A DNA stretch of 64,000 nt from Mycobacterium mantenii (GTDB taxonomy: Bacteria > Actinomycetota > Actinomycetes > Mycobacteriales > Mycobacteriaceae). The notes beneath the pieces were generated by a model. It was not told the origin of the DNA. It worked only from the letters and a program-made list of their open reading frames with translations, and did not search any database. The DNA lies in contig NZ_AP022590.1 in NCBI RefSeq assembly GCF_010731775.1, positions 3,410,001-3,474,000 on the forward strand. The letters run 5' to 3'. This document shows positions 20,124 to 26,928 of this stretch, piece by piece (positions within the stretch are counted from its first letter, which is position 1; each line of letters starts with the position of its first letter). The position numbers and the translations under genes were made by a program.

Positions 20124-20153
20124 ATGCGCGGTGCGCAGGGGGAGGCTGGATGA
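20124..20153 (+). CDS. Putative 9-residue leader peptide coupled to acyltransferase 2
   Basis: Short frame MRGAQGEAG whose TGA overlaps the ATG of the acyltransferase at 20150 (ATGA), as for the first copy. The sequence differs from the first peptide, so it is the position and overlap that are conserved rather than the peptide. It could be a coupling device or chance. Confidence 0.35.
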   Translation: MRGAQGEAG

Positions 20154-21286
20154 AGCTAGGGCAGGTATTCGATCCGCGCAGAAACGCGCTCAACGCGCTG
20201 CGGTTGGCGCTGGCCGCCGAGGTGATGCTGTTCCACTCCTGGCCCGCCACCGGCCACATGCCGCCGAAGTCGATCCTGCAGCTCATGTTCTCCGTCGGCG
20301 TCGACGGATTTTTCGCGATCTCCGGTTTCCTCATTACCCGCAGCTGGCTCACCGACCCGCGCGTCCGTGACTACCTCACCGCCCGCGCCCTTCGCATCCT
20401 GCCCGGCTTCTACATCTGCCTGATCATCACCGCGTTCGTCTTCGCCCCGCTCAGCGTGGCGATCCAGGGCGGATCGCCCGCCAAGCTGCTCGGGTCCGTG
20501 GCTCCGCTGCAGTACGTCCTGAGGAACAGCGCGGTCGCCTACCTGCAGCCCACCATCAGCGGAACGCTCCACGGTGCGCCCGGTGGACCGGCCTGGAACG
20601 GTTCGATGTGGTCGTTGGTCTGGGAACTGCTCTGCTATCTCGCCGTTGCCGGCCTCGGTGTGGCGGGGCTGGGCAATCGCCGGTGGATTTCTCCCGCGAT
20701 CCTGGTGCTGGTGTCATGCCTGGCCCTGTCACTGCCGCCGCTGACCTTCCCGGGCACATGGACAATCCCGCAGCTGGCGGTGCGGTCGGCCATCATGTTC
20801 TCGGCCGGCGCCGTCATGTATCAGTGGCGGGACGCGATCCCCGCCCGATGGTCGCTCGTCGCCGTCAGCATCGTCATCGTGTTAGCGGCCGGATTGCTGC
20901 TGCCCGATTACCGGGTGGTCGGCGCACTGCCACTGGCCTACGCCGTCATCGTGTCGGGCTCGCTGCTCAAGAACGGCCGCCTGAGACTACGCACCGATCT
21001 GTCCTACGGCGTCTACATCTACGCATTCCCGACACAGCAGTTGCTGGCCATCTCCGGGCTTACATTTCTGCATCCGGCGCTGTTCTTCCTCGCCGCGGTC
21101 GTGGCCACCCTGCCGCTGGCCGCGGCCAGCTGGTTCCTCATCGAAAAGCCCGCGATGGCCCTCAAGCGCCGGCTTCGGGTCAAGTGGTCCGCCCCCGTCG
21201 CATCCAGCTCCGACGAGGCCCGGCCCATCAGCGCGGCCGACGCCCTTACCGAACGGGCCGCTCCGGATCTACCCGATTCCGTCTAA
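20150..21286 (+). CDS. Acyltransferase-3 family membrane protein, copy 2
   Basis: 378-residue paralogue of the preceding gene with the same start (MKLGQVFDPR), His in EVMLFHSWP, VDGFFAISGFLITRSW, WELLCYL and C-terminal WFLIEKPAM. About ten membrane segments are present. It has a hydrophilic tail of about 40 residues (Ser/Ala/Asp-rich) not seen in copy 3. The ATG follows GGGGGAGG. The nearly constant N-terminal half across the three copies points to recent tandem duplication. Confidence 0.88.
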   Translation: MKLGQVFDPRRNALNALRLALAAEVMLFHSWPATGHMPPKSILQLMFSVGVDGFFAISGFLITRSWLTDPRVRDYLTARALRILPGFYICLIITAFVFAPLSVAIQGGSPAKLLGSVAPLQYVLRNSAVAYLQPTISGTLHGAPGGPAWNGSMWSLVWELLCYLAVAGLGVAGLGNRRWISPAILVLVSCLALSLPPLTFPGTWTIPQLAVRSAIMFSAGAVMYQWRDAIPARWSLVAVSIVIVLAAGLLLPDYRVVGALPLAYAVIVSGSLLKNGRLRLRTDLSYGVYIYAFPTQQLLAISGLTFLHPALFFLAAVVATLPLAAASWFLIEKPAMALKRRLRVKWSAPVASSSDEARPISAADALTERAAPDLPDSV

Positions 21287-21332
21287 CTTTCGCCCCCGCG
21301 ACGGCGTTGGGCCCTAACATGGGCGCACTCTT

Positions 21333-22388
21333 ATGGCGCTCGGGCAGATATTCGACGCGCGAAGTAACGCGCTGAATGTGTGGCGGCTGATACTAGCCGC
21401 CGAGGTGATGCTGTGGCATTGCTGGCCCGTGACGGGCCGCCTGCCGCCGGCACCGACTCTTCAACTTCTGTTTTCGGTGGGTGTCGACGGGTTCTTCGCG
21501 ATCTCGGGATTCCTCATCACCAGGAGCTGGCTCGACGACCCGCGACTGCGCGATTTCCTGACCGCCCGCGCGCTTCGCATCCTGCCCGGCTACTACGTCT
21601 GCCTGATCATCACGGCGTTCGTCTTCGCCACGCTCAGCGTGGCGATCCAGCGTGGTTCGGTACGCGAGCTGCTGGCCTCGGGCGCCCCGCTGCAATACAT
21701 CCTCAAAAACAGCGCGGTCGCGTACGTCCATCTGGACATCGGTGGAACACCGCGCGGGATACCGCATTCCGGACTCTGGAACGGCTCACTCTGGTCGCTC
21801 GCCTGGGAAGCGATCTGTTATTTCGCGGTCGCCGGTATCGGCGTCGCCGGGCTGGCCAACCGCCGGTGGATTTCTCTCGCGATCTTGGCGCCGTCGCTGC
21901 TCGCTGCGGCGTTGATGCCCCCACTGACCTACCCGGGCGACTGGACCCTGCCGCAGCTGGCGGTTCGCTCGGCCATCATGTTTGCGGCGGGAGCCGTCAT
22001 CTATCAATGGAAAGACGTCATCCCCGCCCGGTGGTCGCTGGTGGCGCTCAGCACGGTCATCGTCCTGGCGTCCAGCCTGCTGCCCGACTACCGGGTGGTC
22101 GCCGCCCTGCCGCTCGCCTACGCCATCATCGTGTCCGGCGCCCTGCTGAAGAACAGCCGCCTGAGACTACACACGGATCTGTCCTACGGCGTCTACATCT
22201 ACGCGTTTCCGGTCCAGCAATTGCTGGCCGTGTGCGGGCTCGCCCACCTGCAACCCGGCGTGCTCTTTCTGGTCGCCGCGATGGCCGTCCTGCCGCTGGC
22301 GGTGGCGAGCTGGTTCCTCATCGAAAAGCCCGCGATGTCACTCAAACGCCGGCTGAAACGGAAGTGGTCCGAACTCCCCGAAGCCTAG
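21333..22388 (+). CDS. Acyltransferase-3 family membrane protein, copy 3
   Basis: 351-residue third copy (MALGQIFDARSNALN), with His in EVMLWHCWP, VDGFFAISGFLITRSW, WEAICYF and WFLIEKPAM. A TAACAT box at 21315-21320 lies 12 bases before the ATG, but no overlapping leader peptide is seen here, unlike copies 1 and 2. The 3' end overlaps the convergent small membrane-protein gene by 47 bases. The acceptor substrate is unknown. Confidence 0.87.
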   Translation: MALGQIFDARSNALNVWRLILAAEVMLWHCWPVTGRLPPAPTLQLLFSVGVDGFFAISGFLITRSWLDDPRLRDFLTARALRILPGYYVCLIITAFVFATLSVAIQRGSVRELLASGAPLQYILKNSAVAYVHLDIGGTPRGIPHSGLWNGSLWSLAWEAICYFAVAGIGVAGLANRRWISLAILAPSLLAAALMPPLTYPGDWTLPQLAVRSAIMFAAGAVIYQWKDVIPARWSLVALSTVIVLASSLLPDYRVVAALPLAYAIIVSGALLKNSRLRLHTDLSYGVYIYAFPVQQLLAVCGLAHLQPGVLFLVAAMAVLPLAVASWFLIEKPAMSLKRRLKRKWSELPEA

Positions 22389-22740
22389 GGCGAATACCAA
22401 ACCCCCACAGCGCCACAGTGAGCAGTTCGGCGCCGACGGTAATGGCCGCGTACGGCGCGGGCTCCCAGCCCCGCTCCGAAAATCCTTCCAGGCCAACGGT
22501 TCGCGACAGCGCAAAGGCGACCAGCGAACCGCCCGCCACCGCGGCACCTGCCCAGCGCAGCCACCCTGGACCGCCCACCACGAGCAACAGCCCGATCGCG
22601 AACGAGAGGCTGGCCTGAACCAGGAATCCGCTGCCGATGGTCGGAATGTGTTGATAGCCACGTACATACAGGTAGGCGTGGCTGAGCGCGCTGATGATCA
22701 ACGACGCGGCGAGGCCGAGCCGGACCAGGACGCTCGTCAC
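22342..22740 (-). CDS. Small four-helix membrane protein, unknown function
   Basis: 132-residue hydrophobic protein with about four predicted membrane helices (for example LIISALSHAYLYV and FAIGLLLVVGGPG). The GTG start at 22740 overlaps the stop of the metallophosphoesterase gene (GTGA), so it is the last gene of the redox operon. The gene end overlaps acyltransferase copy 3 from the opposite strand. I do not recognise a family; some DoxX-like or SURF-like small membrane proteins have a similar size. Confidence 0.7.
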   Translation of the reverse strand: MTSVLVRLGLAASLIISALSHAYLYVRGYQHIPTIGSGFLVQASLSFAIGLLLVVGGPGWLRWAGAAVAGGSLVAFALSRTVGLEGFSERGWEPAPYAAITVGAELLTVALWGFGIRPRLRGVRTTSVSAGV

Positions 22741-23672
22741 TGCAGGGTCCGCTCTTTGAGCGCTAAGGCGGTCTCTCCCTTGGTGTAACTGACCTCGCGG
22801 ATGCCCAACGCGTCGCGCAGCTTGCCGGCGGGCAAGGTGACCGGCTTGGGCGCGGGCCCGTCGCCGGGTTGCGGCAGCGGGTACGCGGTGGTGGTCCCGC
22901 TGTAGAAGGTGACCCGGTCTTCGGTCTTGGAAAACAGTTGGTGGACATGGCCGTTGAGACAGGTGACCGAAGAGAACCGGCGCAGGTAGCTCAGCGCCTG
23001 GGTGGCATCGTCGGTACTCCAGCCCCATTGCGGATACATCGCGAACAACGGAATGTGGCTGAACACGATGACGGGAGTATCGCTGGACAGAGCCGCGGCG
23101 TCCTTGCGCACGAACTCCAGCTGGTCGACGCCCAGGTGACCGAGCTTGCGCAGGTTCAACGTGTTGACCAGTGCGATCAGATGCACACCGGCGACGTCGA
23201 GGCTGTACCAGCCGTCACCCACCGACCCCGCGCCGAAGGCGTTTCGGTACTTCTGCCCCGCGTCGTCCACCGAATCGTGTTCCCCGGGAACGGTGCACAC
23301 GTGTGGCGTCTTCAGCCCGCTCATCATCTGCTTCGCCTGGTCGAACTGCTCGGGGCTGGACAGGTGCGTGAGGTCGCCGGTGTGGATGACGAAATCCGGT
23401 GTGTAGCCCAGGTTGTTCACCTGATCGATCGCGCGGCCGAACGTGCCGGTGACATCCGGGTTGGGCGCACCGGTGAAACCGAGGTGGCTGTCACTGATCT
23501 GGGCGAATCGCAGACTCGGCGCCGCGTGCGTGCGCGCGGCGGTCGCTTCGCCGGCGACGTGTGAGATGACCTCGCCGCCGGCCACCGAGAACCCGACCGC
23601 CGCCCCGAACCATGCCGTGTGCCGGATGAGCTGGCGACGGGTCATGGCCTTCGGGTCGGTGGGGCGGCTCAC
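22737..23672 (-). CDS. Exported metallophosphoesterase (Tat-type signal)
   Basis: Calcineurin-like phosphoesterase, 311 residues from GTG 23672, or 302 from ATG 23645. I prefer GTG because it overlaps the cupredoxin stop (GTGA). A Tat-like signal (TRRQLIRHTAWFG) begins near residue 10. Metal-site motifs in order: ISDSHLG, HTGDLTH, PGEHD, FSHIPLF, NGHVHQ. The third motif has Glu where GNHD is usual, so a catalytic or metal ligand may be changed. The substrate is unknown. It lies between an exported copper-protein gene and a membrane protein in the same operon. Confidence 0.85.
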   Translation of the reverse strand: MSRPTDPKAMTRRQLIRHTAWFGAAVGFSVAGGEVISHVAGEATAARTHAAPSLRFAQISDSHLGFTGAPNPDVTGTFGRAIDQVNNLGYTPDFVIHTGDLTHLSSPEQFDQAKQMMSGLKTPHVCTVPGEHDSVDDAGQKYRNAFGAGSVGDGWYSLDVAGVHLIALVNTLNLRKLGHLGVDQLEFVRKDAAALSSDTPVIVFSHIPLFAMYPQWGWSTDDATQALSYLRRFSSVTCLNGHVHQLFSKTEDRVTFYSGTTTAYPLPQPGDGPAPKPVTLPAGKLRDALGIREVSYTKGETALALKERTLQ

Positions 23673-24067
23673 CCCGTCACCACCACGGTGCCACGCATCA
23701 TCGGGTGAATCGAGCAGACGTAGTCGAAAGTCCCGGCGGTGGAAAAGGTGTGGGTGAAGGTGGCTCCCGTTCCCATGCCGGGTGAGTGGAAGGAGCCGTC
23801 GCTGGCGGCCACCGTGTGGGGCTCTTCGTCGCGGTTGGTCCAGGTGACCGTGGTCCCGGCACTGACGGTCAATGTGGTTGGCGCGAAAGCGAAGCCGTCG
23901 ATGGTGACCTGGTCGCCGCGAACCGGAGCCGCCGGTGCGGTGACCGACATCTGGGTGGTGGGCGCGGCGGAGGTCGCCACCGGCCGCGATTGGGAGCATC
24001 CGGAGACCAGCAGCGCACCGGCGGCCAGCGCGGCCGCCAAACGCCGGTGAAGCATGGCAATTTCCAT
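23669..24067 (-). CDS. Cupredoxin-like lipoprotein (putative blue copper protein)
   Basis: 132-residue exported electron carrier candidate. A lipobox LLVSGC near residue 24 would attach it to the outer face of the membrane. After a Thr/Ala/Pro linker, a plastocyanin/azurin-type domain carries the copper ligands: His in EPHTVAA, then Cys, His and Met in YVCSIHPMM. ATG 24055 (MLHRRL) is an equally good start and gives a more standard signal peptide. It probably exchanges electrons with an extracytoplasmic partner; the Rieske protein encoded just upstream is an obvious candidate, by inference. Confidence 0.87.
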   Translation of the reverse strand: MEIAMLHRRLAAALAAGALLVSGCSQSRPVATSAAPTTQMSVTAPAAPVRGDQVTIDGFAFAPTTLTVSAGTTVTWTNRDEEPHTVAASDGSFHSPGMGTGATFTHTFSTAGTFDYVCSIHPMMRGTVVVTG

Positions 24068-24099
24068 GCCCAGAGATAGGAAGGCGGGTTACACCCCGG

Positions 24100-24807
24100 T
24101 CAGGCCGGCCGCTCGGGACGCGGCGGGGCGAAGACCTCGACGAGCCCGTCGACCTCACGAACCATCAACGCGGGCAGTGACTTTGGGGCTATCGGCAACT
24201 GATGGGTGAGCACCTGTCCGCTGGGTGAGAACGACGTGGTGTGGCACGGGCAGCGCAACGTGTCGTCGGGTGCGTCGAACCACAGCCGGCAGCCCTGATG
24301 GGTGCACACCCCGGAGATCGCCTGGACTTTGCCGTCCACGCGGCGGACGAATCCGCTCACCGAGCCGAGGTCGAAGGCGTGCATGGCGCCGTCGGGCACA
24401 TCCGAGCCGGCCGCGACGCGCTGCCAACTGCCCTGGTTGGGGGTGAGTTGCCCGGCGGCAATCTCGGGGGCACCACCATCGCCGGACCGGGCCGCGATCA
24501 GGGTGCGATCGACGGAAACCGCTGCGACCGCCGCGGTGGCAGCGGCCGACGTGCCCACGATGACCTGCCGGCGGGTGCTACCCCGCCGCGGCGCCGGTTC
24601 CGTTGGCGCGCCGGACATCTGTTCGGCGATACGCCGGTGCAGGTCGGTGACGAATTCCTGGCGCGGCGCGTCGCCACCGTTGCGGGCCGCGCGCAGCTCG
24701 ATCGCGGTGCGCAGTTGCGCGGCCTCGAAGTCGTCGGGTCCGAACGGCCTGGGCCGGCGCCCCCGCAACAGATCGTCGACATAACGTCGCAAGCCGCGCG
24801 CGTTCAT
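24100..24807 (-). CDS. Tat-type Rieske 2Fe-2S protein, possible anti-sigma factor
   Basis: 235 residues. Residues 1-75 are cytoplasmic and helical (LRTAIELRAA, EFVTDLHRRIAEQM), resembling the sigma-binding ends of some actinobacterial anti-sigma factors. Then STRRQVIVGT and a hydrophobic stretch form a Tat/membrane segment (about 78-100). Outside is a Rieske domain: Cys168 and His170 (CTHQGC) with Cys186 and His189 (CPCH), plus Cys173 and Cys188 placed for the stabilising disulfide. The start overlaps the ECF sigma stop (ATGA), the usual sigma/anti-sigma arrangement. The anti-sigma role is inferred from this; a plain redox protein is the alternative. Confidence 0.85.
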   Translation of the reverse strand: MNARGLRRYVDDLLRGRRPRPFGPDDFEAAQLRTAIELRAARNGGDAPRQEFVTDLHRRIAEQMSGAPTEPAPRRGSTRRQVIVGTSAAATAAVAAVSVDRTLIAARSGDGGAPEIAAGQLTPNQGSWQRVAAGSDVPDGAMHAFDLGSVSGFVRRVDGKVQAISGVCTHQGCRLWFDAPDDTLRCPCHTTSFSPSGQVLTHQLPIAPKSLPALMVREVDGLVEVFAPPRPERPA

Positions 24808-25355
24808 GACTGGCCCCCATCGTTGACCTGCGCCGCCAGTCGCAGGGCGCGGTGCTGGAGCACTTTGGCGTTGGCCACGCTGATCCCGAGTTCCGCGGCT
24901 GACTCCTTTATCGAATTACCCTGCAGGAAACGCGATTCCAAAATCCGGCGGTAATGATCCGGCAGGCTGTCCAGGACCAGGGCAACGCGCTGCGGGGCGG
25001 TGCTGATCGCGTCCTGGCTCTCGGCTGGTTGTTCGACGTCCTCGATCGAGGTTATCTCCCGCCCCAGCGTCTCGCGCCAGTGCGCGGCCAGCACCGTCCT
25101 GGCCGTGGCCCGCAGATACGCGCGCACCTCGGCGGCGCTCGCGGTCAGCCGCAGCGGCCGCAGCGCGGCGAGGAAAACCTCGGCGGTCAGGTCTTCGGCG
25201 TCGGTTTGGTTGCCCACGCGCGCGAACAGCGTGCGGTACACCCAGGTCACGTTGTCCCGGTACACGGCCTCCCAGCTCGGGTAACCGGCATCATGGCCAC
25301 TGTCGGGCACCGCGCGCAGCGGTCGCGGGCCGACGGATTCGCTTCTTGCCGCCAC
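24804..25355 (-). CDS. ECF-type RNA polymerase sigma factor
   Basis: 183-residue sigma-70 family factor with region 2 (about 25-95: VYRTLFARVGNQTDAEDLTAEVF) and region 4 (about 125-175: LPDHYRRILESRFLQGNSIKESAAELG). The GTG start at 25355 follows GAAGGAGG. It is directly coupled to the Rieske gene downstream and lies 42 bases after the flavoprotein gene. A GTAACCCG motif occurs 30 bases upstream and recurs before the flavoprotein and cupredoxin genes. It is not one of the sigma factors I recognise from M. tuberculosis. Confidence 0.9.
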   Translation of the reverse strand: MAARSESVGPRPLRAVPDSGHDAGYPSWEAVYRDNVTWVYRTLFARVGNQTDAEDLTAEVFLAALRPLRLTASAAEVRAYLRATARTVLAAHWRETLGREITSIEDVEQPAESQDAISTAPQRVALVLDSLPDHYRRILESRFLQGNSIKESAAELGISVANAKVLQHRALRLAAQVNDGGQS

Positions 25356-25397
25356 ATGCCTCCTTCACCCGATGGATATCGGCCCGGGTTACACGGG

Positions 25398-26825
25398 TCA
25401 GGGCGCCGCGAGAGCGGCCTCGGCGGCCATCAGCTGCTCGAGCTTGGTGGCGGTGGTGGAGAACACGGACTTGGCGATGCTCAGGATGCGGTCGCGGACC
25501 CGGGGTTTCGCCGCGGCCGTCGGCAGCAGGTGTCCGATCAGATGACCGAACAGGTCCAGGCGCGCCGCGGACAACCACGACATCAACTCCGGGTCGTCGA
25601 ACCAGCGCAGCTGGTTGGTGTAGTCGGCCAGCGCCAGCCGCAACCAGTCGAGGTCGGTGTCCGGATGCGGCAGGGGCACGCAGAGTTCGTTCTTGACGGC
25701 GTCGTCGGGGTATGCGGCTTCGACGTGCGCGATCAGCGCGGCGCTGAAGATCTGTTGGCATCCGCGCACGCTTTGCAGCGTGATGCGCCCGGAATCGAAA
25801 ATCGGTGTGGCGGGCCGCTTCTCTGCACCATCGGCGGTGCAGTCGATGAACAGCTCGTCGCCGTCGACCGTGACGGCGCCGCGATCGAGGACCATCCTGT
25901 CCGCCTCGATGGCCCGCAGGTGGCCCATGCGCACCACATTGGTGATGCGGCGCAACTGCTCGAGTTCGAGCCGGGTGACGGTGGCGCAGCGATACATGGC
26001 TGGTCGGATCGCCGGGTCGATCCGCAACAGCACGCCGGCATCCTCGAGGCACGCGAACAGATCCTGCATCGAGGCCGCGTCGTTGATCGCGCGCAGTTGC
26101 GCGGTGAAGCTCGCCTTGAGCTTGTCGGCAAACAACGTGCCCGGCTGCATCGTCTCGCGGTCCAGCAGCCAGGAGTCGCGGGGCGTGATCCAGGTGAGCC
26201 GATCCGGGCCGACCCCCTGACTCAGCAGCCACAGGCAGGTGTCGATTCCGGTCTTGCCGGCCCCGACGATGACGTAGCGCCGGTGCGCGCCGAGTCGGGG
26301 CAGGTCGTTGGGCGCGACGCAGTCGATGCCGTCGGCGACCCGGTACGGCGGGCGGCGCATTGCCGGGACCGTGACCCGCATGTAGGTGGCGTCGACGACG
26401 CGGCGCGCCAGGCGGACGGTGTAGTCGGCGCCGGCCAGTGTGCGAAACCGGCCTTGGCCACGGTAATGGCCGCGGTATTCGCTCATCGGGAAATAGCTGA
26501 CGCGCCCGGTCGGCAGGAATTGCCGGCGCATGACGTGGTCGTAGTACGCGCAGATTTCGCCGGCGGTGGCCAGTTCGTAAAGGCCGTGGTTCCAACCGAC
26601 TTGGTCGATGCTGTCGCCGCCGAGCCGTAGCGAGTTGACACCGTAGAACACCGAGGGCTGATGCAGCCGTACAAACGGATAGGCCATGGTCCAGTGGCCG
26701 CCGGGGGCGTGCTGGCGGTCCACCACCACGACGCGGGCCTCCGTCTCGGAGACCAGCGTGTCGATGAACGCCATGCCCATGGCGCCGGCGCCGACTACCA
26801 GGTAATCGGCCTCGATGGTGTGCAT
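25398..26825 (-). CDS. Two-nucleotide-binding flavoprotein / NAD(P)-binding oxidoreductase
   Basis: 475-residue oxidoreductase-like protein. A GxGxxG FAD motif begins at about residue 10 (VVGAGAMG), followed by an ERQHAPGGHW-like segment. A second Rossmann motif (YVIVGAGKTG) lies near residue 187, giving the layout of flavin monooxygenase-like enzymes. No membrane segment is seen. It is transcribed toward the ECF sigma gene and may start that operon. It is divergent from mmsA. Substrate and exact reaction are not identifiable from sequence. Confidence 0.8.
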   Translation of the reverse strand: MHTIEADYLVVGAGAMGMAFIDTLVSETEARVVVVDRQHAPGGHWTMAYPFVRLHQPSVFYGVNSLRLGGDSIDQVGWNHGLYELATAGEICAYYDHVMRRQFLPTGRVSYFPMSEYRGHYRGQGRFRTLAGADYTVRLARRVVDATYMRVTVPAMRRPPYRVADGIDCVAPNDLPRLGAHRRYVIVGAGKTGIDTCLWLLSQGVGPDRLTWITPRDSWLLDRETMQPGTLFADKLKASFTAQLRAINDAASMQDLFACLEDAGVLLRIDPAIRPAMYRCATVTRLELEQLRRITNVVRMGHLRAIEADRMVLDRGAVTVDGDELFIDCTADGAEKRPATPIFDSGRITLQSVRGCQQIFSAALIAHVEAAYPDDAVKNELCVPLPHPDTDLDWLRLALADYTNQLRWFDDPELMSWLSAARLDLFGHLIGHLLPTAAAKPRVRDRILSIAKSVFSTTATKLEQLMAAEAALAAP

Positions 26826-26880
26826 ACAGCTGTCAGGCTAGCCCGGCGCCCACCTTGCCAAGGTTCGAACCGGGTTACTA

Positions 26881-26896
26881 GGATATCCAAGTATCC
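26881..26896. promoter_or_regulatory. Inverted repeat in the mmsA upstream region
   Basis: GGATA and TATCC are spaced by 6 bases in the 103-base region between mmsA and the divergent flavoprotein gene. This is a possible operator for the mmsA operon; no regulator is encoded beside it. Confidence 0.3.
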
Positions 26897-26928
26897 GCTT
26901 AAGCGCCGTCAACACACTCGAGGGCCCC

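Noticed and set aside
18921..22388. Tandem acyltransferase genes considered as a mobile element
   Set aside because: No transposase, terminal inverted repeats or target duplications are visible; ordinary tandem duplication is sufficient.
24954..26630. Plus-strand open frame (558 codons) opposite the flavoprotein and sigma genes
   Set aside because: It lacks domain signatures and lies wholly antisense to well-supported genes.
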